Program-made: the position numbers and the translations under genes
DNA from: an uncultured Lachnospiraceae bacterium
Lineage (GTDB): Bacteria > Bacillota > Clostridia > Lachnospirales > Lachnospiraceae
Reading direction: 5' to 3'
Assembly: GCA_900315735.1 (NCBI GenBank)
Contig: ONAD01000020.1
Span: 1-39,296 of the forward strand
Length of the DNA: 39,296 nucleotides
Notes under the pieces: model-generated
Told to the model about the DNA's origin: nothing
The model's input: only the letters and a program-made list of their open reading frames with translations
Databases searched by the model: none
Shown: positions 1 to 9,827 of the stretch, one piece after another
Numbering within the stretch: position 1 is the stretch's first letter
Layout: each line of letters starts with the position of its first letter

Positions 1-168
1 CCCTCCTTGGATTTTTGTCTAGTCAACTTCAATCCTAACACAGGATCCAGGTGCTTTCATTATGTCTATTTAATTTTCCTACAAAAACTTTACCCTACGG
101 CTTTTATAATATAGGTATTCAGCCAGTAAACATCTGGCAATTCCATGACACTGAAAAGGAGGGGCATT

Positions 169-1563
169 ATGAGCCGGATTATCTTTCATATTGATGTCAA
201 TTCCGCTTATTTAAGCTGGAGTGCTGTCGACCGCTTAGAGCACGGCGAGACTTTGGATATCCGCACCGTACCGGCAATTATCGGCGGTGACTCTGCCACA
301 AGACATGGTGTGGTTCTTGCCAAATCTGTGCCAGCCAAAGCCTATAAGATTGTCACCGGTGAACCGGTTGCCAACGCTTTGCGTAAATGTCCTACCCTTA
401 TGCTGGTTCCACCGAATCATGCCATGTACCACGAGAAAAGTCATGCACTTATGGAACTTTTACACACATATACGGATGATATTGAACAGCTTTCCGTAGA
501 TGAATGCTTTCTGGACTTTACGCCCATTGCCCACCGGTATGAATCTCCCCTTGCAGCAGCCAAAATTATTTCCGCAGATATTAAATCACGATTTGGTTTT
601 ACGGTTAATATTGGAATTGCTCCCAATAAGCTTCTGGCAAAGATGGCAAGTGATTTTACCAAGCCTGACCGGATTCATACTCTTTTTCCGGATGAAATTG
701 CCACCAAAATGTGGCCGCTTCCAGTGGATGATCTCTACATGGTCGGACATTCCAGTGCCACCCGGCTGAAAGCCCTCGGCATCCGTACCATCGGAGAACT
801 TGCTGCCACTGACCCGGATTATCTCCGTCAGGAATTCAAAAGCCATGGCACACTGATGTGGGAATATGCCAACGGAATCGGCGATGACCATGTGCATTCT
901 ACCAAAAGAGAAGCCAAAGGTATCGGTAATTCCACCACTTTAAAAGAGGACGTCCGTACCTTAGACGATGCAAAAAAGGTTCTGCTCTCTCTTGCAGAAT
1001 CCGTATCTATGCGTCTTCGGAAAGAAAAAATGTTAGCCCAGAGCATCACGGTAGAAATCCGCTACCATGATTTTACCAATACTTCCCACCAGTGCAGTCT
1101 CCTCTCTGCAACCAATACTACAGATGCCATTTATAAAACTGCTGTTTCTCTTTTCCAGCAGCTCTGGAATAACGAACCTGTCCGGCTTCTTGGCATCCGT
1201 ACCAGCCGCCTGCTGCCTGAGGATGCGCCGGTGCAGCTTTCTATTTTTGATTATGCAACCGATGCTCCGGCTTCCGGCAAAGTCTCCTCCGCTAGACTTT
1301 CTGGCAGCGCCCCAACTTCCGGGAGACTTCCCTCTGAGAAAGTTTCCTCCGGGAAAATTTCTTCTGCGAAATCTTCCTCCGGCAGCCCGCTCCAGGATAG
1401 CAATAAAAAAAGCTACACCCAGATGCCTTCTGCCAATAAGCAAAAGCAACTGGATGCAGCGATTGATTCTATTCGGAAGCGGTTTGGGTCGAAGGCTCTT
1501 GTCCGAGGGAGTTTTCTTCCGTCTCCTGAGTCGGATCCGAAAAAGAACCGTCCATCGGACTGA
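169..1563 (+). CDS. dinB: DNA polymerase IV (Y-family translesion polymerase)
   Basis: This is an error-prone polymerase that copies past damaged template bases in the cytoplasm. The N-terminus has the Y-family signature RIIFHIDVNSAY with the first catalytic Asp, and about 100 residues later LSVDECFLDF supplies the second catalytic Asp-Glu pair. The palm, fingers, helix-hairpin-helix thumb and little-finger domains follow in normal order. I start it at 169 because AGGAGGGG lies 5 bases upstream; an in-frame ATG at 145 has no such site. Beyond the little finger (roughly residues 370-420) is a Ser/Lys/Gly-rich low-complexity tail with repeated SSGK/SSAK units, then a conserved IRKRFG segment near the end. 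The 3' end overlaps the convergent lipoprotein gene by 95 bases. A TATAAT -10 sits at 105-110 without a good -35. Family identity is clear; the tail is unusual. Confidence 0.95.
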   Translation: MSRIIFHIDVNSAYLSWSAVDRLEHGETLDIRTVPAIIGGDSATRHGVVLAKSVPAKAYKIVTGEPVANALRKCPTLMLVPPNHAMYHEKSHALMELLHTYTDDIEQLSVDECFLDFTPIAHRYESPLAAAKIISADIKSRFGFTVNIGIAPNKLLAKMASDFTKPDRIHTLFPDEIATKMWPLPVDDLYMVGHSSATRLKALGIRTIGELAATDPDYLRQEFKSHGTLMWEYANGIGDDHVHSTKREAKGIGNSTTLKEDVRTLDDAKKVLLSLAESVSMRLRKEKMLAQSITVEIRYHDFTNTSHQCSLLSATNTTDAIYKTAVSLFQQLWNNEPVRLLGIRTSRLLPEDAPVQLSIFDYATDAPASGKVSSARLSGSAPTSGRLPSEKVSSGKISSAKSSSGSPLQDSNKKSYTQMPSANKQKQLDAAIDSIRKRFGSKALVRGSFLPSPESDPKKNRPSD

Positions 1564-2299
1564 CACTTGAGATTGCATAATAGAATAATGGATCCGGGAG
1601 TTCATCCTTATATCCATTTTCGTTCAATATAAACCGGAAGGTTGTGTTTCTGCTTCCCTCTGCATCGCTATAGGTTAAGAGGGATGCGGTTACAAGATAA
1701 CTTCCGTCATCCTGGGCAATCCAGTCATCAAGCTGCGCCTGTACCGTCGTATTCTCACCATAAGGCAGCTGAAATGCGCCTTTGTCTATGATATAACTCT
1801 TACTTTCATTCTCATAGCGGATTGCAGTATCTGAAAGACTTGCCGGTATTTCCGGCACAGAAGAATCTGTAGCAAACATCGCCTGTGCAAATTCCTCTAC
1901 CACATATTTCTTAACCGTAAGCGTTCCGTCTTCATTTCTTGTTATACTTCCATCTGCTTCCCGAAGATAGCTGTATTTTATCAGTGCTGTCACCAGATAA
2001 TTCCAATAACTTTCTGCGGAATCTGCCGGATATGCCAGCGTCACGCTGCCATTCTGATATTCCATCACAACATCTAACAACGGCAGGATACTCTGCTGCT
2101 CTAACGAGAAATAAAACGGTGACTGGGTGTCTTCTTCATCCACATACTGCATATCTACGGACTCTTCCCCGCCAATCTCCGGCTGCTGGGTATCTTCTAC
2201 TGTCTCGTCTTCTTTCTTACAACCGGAAAGAAGCAGGCTTCCTGCCAGAAGAAAGGTAAGTAAAAGTACGCATTTTTTTCCTTTTTTCGTGGTTCTCAT
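1469..2299 (-). CDS. Lipoprotein of unknown function, last gene of the zinc ABC operon
   Basis: This is a 276-residue secreted lipoprotein: a positively charged start, a hydrophobic stretch and the lipobox LSGC, so it should be lipidated on Cys and anchored outside the membrane. The mature part is acidic at first (about 35 residues of Glu/Asp/Gln), then a mixed alpha/beta domain I do not recognise, and a polar Gln/Glu/Thr tail. The start at 2299 has an AAGGAG site upstream and overlaps the permease stop by 4 bases (ATGA), implying translational coupling to the metal transporter. A longer in-frame reading starting at 2533 lies inside the permease gene and is unlikely. Its 3' 95 bases overlap the dinB 3' end in antisense. 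A role in metal acquisition is inferred from context only. Confidence 0.8.
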   Translation of the reverse strand: MRTTKKGKKCVLLLTFLLAGSLLLSGCKKEDETVEDTQQPEIGGEESVDMQYVDEEDTQSPFYFSLEQQSILPLLDVVMEYQNGSVTLAYPADSAESYWNYLVTALIKYSYLREADGSITRNEDGTLTVKKYVVEEFAQAMFATDSSVPEIPASLSDTAIRYENESKSYIIDKGAFQLPYGENTTVQAQLDDWIAQDDGSYLVTASLLTYSDAEGSRNTTFRFILNENGYKDELPDPLFYYAISSVSPMDGSFSDPTQETEENSLGQEPSTQTASE

Positions 2300-3114
2300 C
2301 GTGCATTTCTCCTTCCGTATACATAAGTTGCAAAATAAATGATGGCTGCGATAATCACAATCATCGGACCGGTTGCAACATTGGTAAAATAGGAAATCAT
2401 CAGTCCAAGCAATCCCGAAAACAGGGAAAAGATAACGGAAAACAAATGATATTCCCGCATATTCACCGAAATATTCCGGCTTGCTGCTGCCGGAAGAATC
2501 AGCAGTGCATTGATGATTAAAATTCCAATCCATTTAATCGAAAGCATAACGATTAATGCAATAAAAATTGCAAAAATATTTTCAATCAGTTTTACCCGGA
2601 TTCCACGGCTCTTTGCCAATGCCCGGTGCAGACTTACCGCATTTAATTTATTAAATGCCACGCCCCAGAAAATCAGGGTTGCTGCAAAAATCAGAATCAG
2701 ATAAATAATTTCCTTTTTGGAAATGCTTAAAACATCGCCTACCAAAAGGCTGGAATATTTGCTGAAATTGCCGCCCTTTGATAAAATAGCCAGTCCTACC
2801 GCAATACTTGCGGAAGAAAAGACGGAGATAATCGTATCTCTGGATGCCGATGCCTTACTGCTGATATAGTTTAATAACAATGCAAAAATCACGGCAAAAA
2901 CAATCATGGATAAGGTCGTATCCGCAACGCCCATCACGACACCGAGGGCAATTCCCGTCAATGCGGAGTGACCTAATGCATCCGAGAAAAATGCCATCTT
3001 GTTATTTACAATCATGGTTCCAAGGATTCCAAACAATGGCGTGATAATCAGGATTGCGATAAATGCATTCCGCATAAATCCATAAGACCACCATGCAGTA
3101 AAAAATTCTATCAT
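2296..3114 (-). CDS. znuB: Zinc/manganese-type ABC transporter permease
   Basis: This is an integral membrane permease of the ABC-3 (ZnuB/AdcB/MntB) family, 272 residues, with about eight or nine hydrophobic segments. Conserved family stretches are visible: FFSDALGHSALTGIALG near residue 40 and the KWIGILIINALLILPAAASR loop in the second half. It forms the translocation pore for divalent metal together with the adjacent ATPase. The start overlaps the ATPase stop by 4 bases, and its own stop overlaps the lipoprotein start by 4 bases, so the unit is tightly coupled. Zinc rather than manganese is inferred from the His-rich binding protein in the same operon. Confidence 0.92.
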   Translation of the reverse strand: MIEFFTAWWSYGFMRNAFIAILIITPLFGILGTMIVNNKMAFFSDALGHSALTGIALGVVMGVADTTLSMIVFAVIFALLLNYISSKASASRDTIISVFSSASIAVGLAILSKGGNFSKYSSLLVGDVLSISKKEIIYLILIFAATLIFWGVAFNKLNAVSLHRALAKSRGIRVKLIENIFAIFIALIVMLSIKWIGILIINALLILPAAASRNISVNMREYHLFSVIFSLFSGLLGLMISYFTNVATGPMIVIIAAIIYFATYVYGRRNAR

Positions 3115-3857
3115 CCCCGCACCTCCATATCTGTAAAGACCTGTTTGAAGGCATCACTGGCATAGACTTCCTTTGGTGTTCCCTGAGTCAGCACTTTGCC
3201 ATCTATGAGGACCACATGGTCTGCATATTTTCTTACATAATCAAGGTCATGGGAAATCAATAATACTGCCAGATCAAAATTTTCTTTCAGATATTCAATA
3301 TTCCGGTAAAATAATTCCATTCCGTTCTGGTCGATACCGGACACCGGCTCATCTAAAAGCAGCAGATTCGGTTCATCCATCACTGCCATGGAAAGAAGTA
3401 CACGCTGTAATTCTCCACCGGAAAGATTGCATACCTGTTTATCAATCAAATGCTCCGCTTCAAACATTTTTAAGCCTTCTTTGATTTCCTGATATAACTT
3501 CTTACTCTTATATAAAAATACCGGACGGTTGGACTGATAGCTTGCAATCATATCATAGACACTCACCGGAGTGGATTTCTCGATATTCAGATTCTGCGGT
3601 ACATAGCCAATCTTAAGTTTCTGGATATGACCATTCTCCCTGTCCTTAAATTCAATGCTTCCTGTGTGTGGAATGTCATTTAAAATTGCCCGGATTAAAG
3701 TTGATTTTCCTGCTCCGTTCCGACCAATCAGTACCGTCAGTGTTCCACAATGAATATGCAGATTCACATCTGACAATATCTGCTGTTCTCCAATAGTAAC
3801 ACCCAGATGGTTGATCCGGATACAATGCAGTCCACATGGTTTTACTATTTTTCTCAT
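3111..3857 (-). CDS. znuC: Zinc/manganese-type ABC transporter ATP-binding protein
   Basis: This is the ATPase that powers metal import on the cytoplasmic face of the membrane. It shows Walker A GRNGAGKST near residue 45, Q-loop GYVPQN, the ABC signature LSGGELQRV, Walker B LLLLDEPVSGID and the switch histidine in LLISHDLD. The length (248 residues) is normal for the family. The start is in a 4-base overlap with the stop of the binding-protein gene, and the stop overlaps the permease start by 4 bases. The first 13 residues before the ABC core are a short extension. Confidence 0.94.
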   Translation of the reverse strand: MRKIVKPCGLHCIRINHLGVTIGEQQILSDVNLHIHCGTLTVLIGRNGAGKSTLIRAILNDIPHTGSIEFKDRENGHIQKLKIGYVPQNLNIEKSTPVSVYDMIASYQSNRPVFLYKSKKLYQEIKEGLKMFEAEHLIDKQVCNLSGGELQRVLLSMAVMDEPNLLLLDEPVSGIDQNGMELFYRNIEYLKENFDLAVLLISHDLDYVRKYADHVVLIDGKVLTQGTPKEVYASDAFKQVFTDMEVRG

Positions 3858-4858
3858 TCTGCAAAAGCCTCCTTCAGCAGTTCCATATTATGTCTCATTG
3901 CATCAAGATAGCTGTCCTTTTCATACGCCCCGCGGGTTAAGGTATCAAGATAACATACTTTCGCATCGGTCTCCCGTTCTACCGTATCTCCCATATCTTT
4001 GCCATAGAGTTCTTCTGCCAGCACCACTGATATATCATTCTTTTCAATGGCTCCCATCACATCTGCCACTTCACCGGCACTGACCTGACGCTCCTCATCC
4101 AAATCCATGGTATAGGAAATCTCCATATCGTAGTCCTCTGCCACATAGGCATAGGCTTCATGGAAAATAACAATATGCTTTCCTGCTAATTCTTCCTTTA
4201 AGGACTGCTGCTCTCTCTCTAAATCCTCAAGCTTTGCCAGATACTCCTTTACATTGCTTTCATAGGCATCCTGATGCTTCGGATCTATCCTGCAAAGACC
4301 TTCTAAAATATTTTCCACCTGCTGTTTATATAACGCAATGCTCATCCATGCATGGGCATTCACATCCCCGTGATTGTGTCCATCTTCATGAGTATCCTCG
4401 GCATCTCCGTGGATATGCTCCTCTGCTGCATCTTCATGGGCATCTCCGTGAGCATGTTCCTCTCCTTCCTCCTCTTCGGACAAAAGATTAAGTCCCTCGC
4501 AGGCATTTACAATGGAAAGATTCTTATAATCTGCTGCCACATCCGATAAAAAAGATTCGATTCCGCCGCCATTTACAATAAACACATCTGCACCGGAAAG
4601 GAGCTTCATGTCTGCCGGAGTCAGCTGGTAATCGTGAAGGCAGCCGGTCTGCGGCTCACTGAGATTCTGCAAATCCACACCCGGAGTGTCTCCGATGACA
4701 TTCATTGCTGCAATATACATCGGATAAAAGGATGTTACTACCGTAAGTTCACTATCCTGCTGCTTTGTCTCTTCTTTTACATATAATTGCGTCAGTCCTG
4801 CTCCGGCTAATAAAAGCACCAACAGAAGAACCGTTACAAATACATATTTATTCTTCAT
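3854..4858 (-). CDS. znuA: Zinc-binding lipoprotein-like solute-binding protein
   Basis: This is the extracytoplasmic metal-binding protein of the TroA/ZnuA family. A signal or anchor segment covers residues 4-22 but has no clear lipobox Cys, so it may be an uncleaved membrane anchor. The core starts at VVTSFYPMYIAAMNVIGD. A His/Asp/Glu-rich loop with repeated HGD and HEDG units (roughly residues 125-165) is the hallmark of zinc-specific members and may collect or sense zinc. The later HAWMS, FHEAYAYV and EELYGKDMGDT segments carry the expected metal ligands. I choose the Met at 4858; an upstream in-frame Met at 4873 lies further inside engB and has a weaker ribosome site. The gene overlaps the engB 3' end, so it is probably transcribed with the protease cluster upstream as well. 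Confidence 0.93.
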   Translation of the reverse strand: MKNKYVFVTVLLLVLLLAGAGLTQLYVKEETKQQDSELTVVTSFYPMYIAAMNVIGDTPGVDLQNLSEPQTGCLHDYQLTPADMKLLSGADVFIVNGGGIESFLSDVAADYKNLSIVNACEGLNLLSEEEEGEEHAHGDAHEDAAEEHIHGDAEDTHEDGHNHGDVNAHAWMSIALYKQQVENILEGLCRIDPKHQDAYESNVKEYLAKLEDLEREQQSLKEELAGKHIVIFHEAYAYVAEDYDMEISYTMDLDEERQVSAGEVADVMGAIEKNDISVVLAEELYGKDMGDTVERETDAKVCYLDTLTRGAYEKDSYLDAMRHNMELLKEAFAE

Positions 4859-5441
4859 AGCCAACAGCCTCATCCATAATCTGCCAGATTTCTTCCCTGC
4901 CCTGTTTGGTTACAGCGGAAAATGGAACAATTACAGTTCCCGGTTTTACTTTCAGTCCTTCTTTTACTGCTTTGATGCATTTTTGCACCTGGCTTCTCTT
5001 CAGCTTGTCCAGCTTCGTTGCTACGATAATCGGGTCAAAGCCCTGATGGATAATCCAGTCATACATCAGTTTATCATTGGCAGACGGGTCGTGTCTGATA
5101 TCAATTAATAAGAATACCCGGCGCAGCTGCTTTGAAGTATGCAGATAATTTTCAATCATCTTACCCCATTTTGCTTTCTCGCTCTCTGCCACTTTTGCAT
5201 AACCATACCCCGGTAAATCCACCAGATACATGGCATCATTGATATTATAGAAATTAATGGTCTGTGTCTTTCCCGGCTGTGCAGAAGTTCTTGCAAGGGA
5301 TTTCCGGTTCATCAGTGCATTAATTAATGATGACTTTCCGACATTGGATTTTCCTGCAAATGCCACCTCCGGCAACGTATTCTCCGGAAGCTTACTGGTA
5401 ACGCCACACACCGTTTCTAAGTTTACTTCTTTTATAACCAT
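4848..5441 (-). CDS. engB: Ribosome biogenesis GTPase EngB/YsxC
   Basis: This is an essential-type GTP-binding protein used in large ribosomal subunit assembly. The G motifs are complete: GKSNVGKSSLINAL (G1, near residue 30), the switch Thr in GKTQTINFY, DLPGYGYAKV (G3) and ATKLDKL (G4). The length of 197 residues matches the family. It lies 11 bases after lon on the minus strand, and lon-engB adjacency is common in Firmicutes, which supports both calls. Confidence 0.96.
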   Translation of the reverse strand: MVIKEVNLETVCGVTSKLPENTLPEVAFAGKSNVGKSSLINALMNRKSLARTSAQPGKTQTINFYNINDAMYLVDLPGYGYAKVAESEKAKWGKMIENYLHTSKQLRRVFLLIDIRHDPSANDKLMYDWIIHQGFDPIIVATKLDKLKRSQVQKCIKAVKEGLKVKPGTVIVPFSAVTKQGREEIWQIMDEAVGYEE

Positions 5442-5452
5442 TTTCTGCTCCT

Positions 5453-7783
5453 TTACTGCTCTTTTACAAAAGCAACCTTTAAGATATCTTCCATGGTATC
5501 TGCATAGACAATTTCCAGATCCTTTTTTATCTCTGCCGAGAGTTCCTCGATATCTTTTTCATTTTTTCGCGGTACACAGACTGTCCGGATACCGGCATTT
5601 TTTGCTGCTAATGTCTTCTCTTTTAATCCACCAATCGGAAGCACTCTGCCGCGGAGGGTAATCTCTCCTGTCATGGCAACATCGGCACGCACCTTTTTCC
5701 CGGTAATGGCAGAAAGCATTGCGGTTGCCATGGTAACACCGGCGGACGGTCCATCCTTTGGTACGGCTCCTTCCGGAATGTGGATATGTATATCATGTCT
5801 GGTAAAGAAATCGTCCGGTATCTGATACTGCTCACTGGCAGAACGGATATAACTGATTCCAGCCTGTGCAGACTCTTTCATGACATCGCCAAGCTGTCCT
5901 GTCAGTTTAAATTCACCTTTTCCCGGCATTACATTTACTTCGATTTCTAATGTATCACCACCGACACTGGTCCATGCCAGTCCCCGGACAATACCGACCT
6001 CGTCCTTCTCATTCTTCTTATCAAAGGTATATTTCTCTTTGCCAAGATAATGCTCTAAATTTCTTGTACTTATAGTAACTTTCTTTTTCTTACCTTCGTA
6101 TATCTCTCTTGCGGCTTTTCTGCAGATCTCACCGATTTTACGCTCTAAATTACGCACACTGGCTTCTCTTGTATAGCCGCGAATCAGCTGCTCAATGGCA
6201 CCATTTTGAAATGTAAGCTCGGATTCCTTTAAGCCATTCTTCTCAATCTGCTTTGCTATAAGATGCTCTTTTGCAATGTGTGCCTTTTCATTTTCCGTAT
6301 AACTGCTTACCTCAATCAGCTCCATACGGTCTAAAAGAGGTCTTGGTATTGTCTGTACGGAATTGGCTGTCGCAATAAATAATACTTCGGCCAAATCTAC
6401 CGGAAGCTCCACATAGTGGTCCCTGAAATGACTGTTCTGCTCATTGTCCAATACTTCCAGCAGCGCAGAAGATGTATCTCCTTTATAATCACTGCTTACC
6501 TTGTCAATCTCATCTAAAAGCATCAGCGGATTCTTTACTCCGGCACTCTTTAAACCGTTGATAATTCTGCCCGGCATTGCCCCCACATAGGTCTTTCTGT
6601 GTCCGCGAATCTCTGCTTCATCCCGGACTCCGCCGAGACAGATTCTGACATACTTTTTATTTAAAGCCTTTGCCACAGAACGGGCAATGCTGGTCTTACC
6701 GGTTCCCGGTGGTCCCACCAGACAGATAATCGGGCTTTCTCCCTTATTGGTCAGATTTCGGACTGCTAAGAATTCCAGCATACGCTCTTTTACCTTTTCC
6801 AGTCCGTAGTGGTCTTCGTCTAAGATTTTTTCCGCATTGGCTAAATCTTTATTGTCCTTAGAAGCCTTATTCCATGGCAGTTCCAGCAATGTCTCAATAT
6901 AGCCCCGGCTGACTGCACTTTCAGAAGAACTGGAAGCGATATTTTTAAAACGCTCAATCTCTTTTTTAATTCGCTCTTTGACCGTCTTATCCGCTTTCAG
7001 CTTCTTCACTTCCTCTAAAAAGTGTTCCGCATCGGACTGTGTATTATCCTCACCTAATTCTTCCCGAATCAGCTTCATCTGTTCCCGCAGTAAATATTCC
7101 TTCTGATTCTTATCTACGCGTTCTTTTACCTTCGCCTGAAACTCATTTTTCAAGGAAATGACTTCTACTTCATTCAGTAAAATTGCCATTAAAGTCTCAT
7201 ACTGGGAAGTGAGGTCTACTGCCTCTAAGATTTTCTGTTTCTGGGTATAATAAAGCGGCAGATTGTATGCAACCTGCTGCATCAGAGTTCCCACGTCCTG
7301 CTGTTCTTCTACCTGACGTAAGAATTCTTTACTCATATGTCCATTGGCTTTTTGATATTTCAGTACGGTTTCTTTGATGCAGCGAAGCATTGCTTCCTTC
7401 GCTTCCGGCATCAGATCTTCCTCCTCTGCCGTTTTTTCATCAAAAAGGATAACTTCTGCCATCAGATACTTCTCCTGTGACAGAAAAGAGGCTAACTCGC
7501 CTCTTTCCAATCCTTCTACCAAAACACGCACGATTTCATTTGGCATCTTTATTACCTGTTTTACTTCAGCAATGACACCAATCTGATATAAATCATCCTG
7601 GGTCGGCTCCTCTACGGAAGCATCCTGCTGTGTAATCAGAAATATTTTCTGGTCTCCACCCATTGCCTCTTCTACGGCATGAATGGAACGTTCCCTGCTA
7701 ATATCAAAATGAGCCACCATTCCCGGCAGAATGGTCATTCCACGAAGTGCTACTGCCGGTAAATGAATTACTGTCCTGCTCAT
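5453..7783 (-). CDS. lon: ATP-dependent protease Lon (LonA type)
   Basis: This hexameric cytoplasmic protease degrades damaged and regulatory proteins. Domains run in the LonA order: an N-terminal substrate-binding domain (about 1-200), a coiled helical region, the AAA+ module with Walker A GPPGTGKT and Walker B LLDEIDK, then the C-terminal Ser-Lys protease. The catalytic Ser is in DGPSAGVT (about residue 680) and the catalytic Lys is in GGLKEKT (about residue 723), with the usual spacing. The start at 7783 has a GAGGAG site. The gene follows clpX by 14 bases and precedes engB by 11, so the three are likely one transcript. Confidence 0.97.
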   Translation of the reverse strand: MSRTVIHLPAVALRGMTILPGMVAHFDISRERSIHAVEEAMGGDQKIFLITQQDASVEEPTQDDLYQIGVIAEVKQVIKMPNEIVRVLVEGLERGELASFLSQEKYLMAEVILFDEKTAEEEDLMPEAKEAMLRCIKETVLKYQKANGHMSKEFLRQVEEQQDVGTLMQQVAYNLPLYYTQKQKILEAVDLTSQYETLMAILLNEVEVISLKNEFQAKVKERVDKNQKEYLLREQMKLIREELGEDNTQSDAEHFLEEVKKLKADKTVKERIKKEIERFKNIASSSSESAVSRGYIETLLELPWNKASKDNKDLANAEKILDEDHYGLEKVKERMLEFLAVRNLTNKGESPIICLVGPPGTGKTSIARSVAKALNKKYVRICLGGVRDEAEIRGHRKTYVGAMPGRIINGLKSAGVKNPLMLLDEIDKVSSDYKGDTSSALLEVLDNEQNSHFRDHYVELPVDLAEVLFIATANSVQTIPRPLLDRMELIEVSSYTENEKAHIAKEHLIAKQIEKNGLKESELTFQNGAIEQLIRGYTREASVRNLERKIGEICRKAAREIYEGKKKKVTISTRNLEHYLGKEKYTFDKKNEKDEVGIVRGLAWTSVGGDTLEIEVNVMPGKGEFKLTGQLGDVMKESAQAGISYIRSASEQYQIPDDFFTRHDIHIHIPEGAVPKDGPSAGVTMATAMLSAITGKKVRADVAMTGEITLRGRVLPIGGLKEKTLAAKNAGIRTVCVPRKNEKDIEELSAEIKKDLEIVYADTMEDILKVAFVKEQ

Positions 7784-7797
7784 CTTTTTCTCCTCAT

Positions 7798-9051
7798 TTA
7801 TGCGTTATGATATTCTATCTTCGCTTTCTTGTCTTCTACAGTTTCTTTGGTAATGGTGCATTTTACAATGCTCTCATCGGAAGGAATCTGATACATCAAA
7901 TCCATCATGGTATCTTCCATGATTGCACGAAGTCCACGGGCACCGGTCTTACGGGCTAAAGATTTCTCTGCAATTGCTTCTACTGCATCATCTTCGAATT
8001 CCAGCTCTACGCCGTCGATTTCAAACAGTTTCTTATACTGCTTAATCAGGGAATTCTTCGGCTCCTTTAAGATACGGATTAATGCTTCCTTATCCAACTG
8101 CTCTAAGGATACATTTACCGGAACACGTCCGATAAACTCCGGAATCAGACCGAATTTGATAAAGTCTCCCGGAAGAACCTGTTTTAAGACTTCGCTTAAA
8201 TTACGCTCGGTACGGTCTGCAATATCTGCATTAAAACCGATGGATTTCTGATCCATACGCTGCTCGATAATCTTCTCTAATCCATCAAATGCTCCACCGC
8301 AGATAAATAAAATATTGGTGGTATCAATCTGGATTAACTCCTGCTGTGGATGCTTTCTTCCACCCTGTGGCGGAACAGAAGCCATGGTTCCCTCTAAGAT
8401 TTTTAACAATGCCTGCTGTACACCTTCACCGGATACATCTCTGGTGATGGATACATTTTCGGATTTCTTGGTAATCTTATCAATCTCATCGATGTAAATG
8501 ATTCCACACTGAGCACGCTCAATATTGTAATCTGCTGCCTGAATCAGTTTCAGAAGGATATTCTCTACATCTTCACCGACATATCCTGCCTCAGTTAATG
8601 TGGTGGCATCTGCAATGGCAAACGGTACATTTAAGACTCTTGCCAGTGTCTGTGCCAGAAGTGTCTTACCGGAACCGGTCGGTCCTAACATCAGAATGTT
8701 ACTCTTCTGCAATTCCACATCATTCATATCTACATCAGAAGTAATTCTCTTATAGTGATTATATACTGCCACGGAAAGGACTTTCTTTGCTTCGTCCTGA
8801 CCGATTACATATTCATCTAAGAATTTCTTCATTTCTTCCGGTTTAATCAGGTTGATTTCTTCTAAATCTTCCTTTCCTTTTCCGGAAGTCTCCTCATCTT
8901 CGAATTCCTCCTCTATGATTTCTGCACAGATATCCACGCATTCATCACAGATATAAGCACCGTTTGGTCCTGCAATCAGCTTGCGCACCTGATCCTGTGA
9001 TTTTCCGCAAAAGGAACATCTGATTTTGTCCTCGCTATTTCTTCCTGCCAT
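7798..9051 (-). CDS. clpX: ClpX, ATPase subunit of the ClpXP protease
   Basis: ClpX is an AAA+ unfoldase that recognises substrates and feeds them to ClpP. The N-terminal zinc-binding domain has the four Cys in CSFCGK and CDECVDIC. Further on are Walker A GPTGSGKT, Walker [10 protein letters not shown], a sensor region and the pore and RKH-type segments. The IGF-type loop that contacts ClpP is visible as KSIGFNAD. At 417 residues it is a standard length. It is encoded 129 bases downstream of clpP, with a terminator-like hairpin between them that may lower its expression relative to clpP. Confidence 0.97.
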   Translation of the reverse strand: MAGRNSEDKIRCSFCGKSQDQVRKLIAGPNGAYICDECVDICAEIIEEEFEDEETSGKGKEDLEEINLIKPEEMKKFLDEYVIGQDEAKKVLSVAVYNHYKRITSDVDMNDVELQKSNILMLGPTGSGKTLLAQTLARVLNVPFAIADATTLTEAGYVGEDVENILLKLIQAADYNIERAQCGIIYIDEIDKITKKSENVSITRDVSGEGVQQALLKILEGTMASVPPQGGRKHPQQELIQIDTTNILFICGGAFDGLEKIIEQRMDQKSIGFNADIADRTERNLSEVLKQVLPGDFIKFGLIPEFIGRVPVNVSLEQLDKEALIRILKEPKNSLIKQYKKLFEIDGVELEFEDDAVEAIAEKSLARKTGARGLRAIMEDTMMDLMYQIPSDESIVKCTITKETVEDKKAKIEYHNA

Positions 9052-9094
9052 CTTTCCACCTCGATTATTTCCATCTATCTTTTCTAAATCTTTC

Positions 9095-9170
9095 GTAAAA
9101 AAGGTAAAGGCTGCCCGTAGTCGAATTCCGCATATGTGCTTCGGATAATCCGCCCAGAGACAGCCTCTTT
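9095..9170 (-). terminator. Terminator or attenuator hairpin between clpP and clpX
   Basis: On the minus strand AGGCTG (9166-9161) pairs with CAGCCT (9113-9108), enclosing a second small hairpin, and is followed by a broken T-rich run (TTTACCTTTTTT). It lies directly after clpP. Because clpX has no obvious strong promoter after it, partial read-through is my inference. Confidence 0.5.
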
Positions 9171-9180
9171 CTTATTTCTC

Positions 9181-9762
9181 TTATCTTGCTGTAATTACAC
9201 CGTCAATCAGGCCATACTCCTTTGCCTCTTCTGCGGACATGTAATAGTCACGCTCTGTATCTGCGGCAATTACATCATATGGCTTTCCGGTATTTGCAGC
9301 TAAAATCTCGTTCAAACGTTTCTTGGTCTTTAAGATATTCTCTGCTGCAATCTGAATCTCAGTTGCCTGTCCTTTTGCTCCACCGGAAGGCTGATGTATC
9401 ATAATCTCTGCATTTGGTAATGCAAATCTCTTTCCCTTTGTTCCACCGGATAACAGGAACGCACCCATGCTGGCTGCAAGTCCGATACAAATTGTAGATA
9501 CATCACATTTGATATACTGCATGGTATCATAAATTGCCAATCCGCCTGTTACAATTCCACCCGGAGAATTGATGTATAACTGAATGTCTTTTCCCGGATC
9601 TTCGGACTCTAAGAATAAAAGCTGTGCCACTACCAGGCTGGCTGTGGTCTCATTTACCTCTTCACCAAGGAAAATAATTCTATCCTTTAATAATCTGGAG
9701 TATATGTCGTAACTACGCTCTCCTCTGCTGGTCTGTTCAATGACATAAGGTACTAAACTCAT
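9181..9762 (-). CDS. clpP: ClpP, proteolytic subunit of Clp protease
   Basis: ClpP is the serine peptidase that forms the double heptameric degradation chamber for ClpX and related unfoldases. With the start at 9762 the protein is 193 residues, the normal size. The catalytic triad is visible: Ser98 in GLAASMGAF, His123 in MIHQPSGG and Asp172 in the segment before YYMSAEEA. The start has GGAGG 8 bases upstream; an in-frame Met at 9789 would add nine residues without a ribosome site. It sits between tig and clpX as in many Firmicutes. Confidence 0.97.
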   Translation of the reverse strand: MSLVPYVIEQTSRGERSYDIYSRLLKDRIIFLGEEVNETTASLVVAQLLFLESEDPGKDIQLYINSPGGIVTGGLAIYDTMQYIKCDVSTICIGLAASMGAFLLSGGTKGKRFALPNAEIMIHQPSGGAKGQATEIQIAAENILKTKKRLNEILAANTGKPYDVIAADTERDYYMSAEEAKEYGLIDGVITAR

Positions 9763-9827
9763 ATGATAACCTCCATTTCTACCATACATTCTGCTGCAAA
9801 TTTATCTCTTGTTTAAGCGACTTGCGT

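Noticed and set aside
1..12. Gene to the left of the window on the minus strand
   Set aside because: CCCTCCTTGG would be a good ribosome site for a leftward gene, but no coding sequence is inside the window.
1033..1617. Antisense frame of 194 residues opposite dinB
   Set aside because: Its Arg/Gly-rich text is the shadow of the Ser-rich dinB tail.
1587..1618. dinB terminator from AATGGAT/ATCCATT
   Set aside because: Long 18-base loop, weak T-run, and it lies inside the lipoprotein coding sequence.
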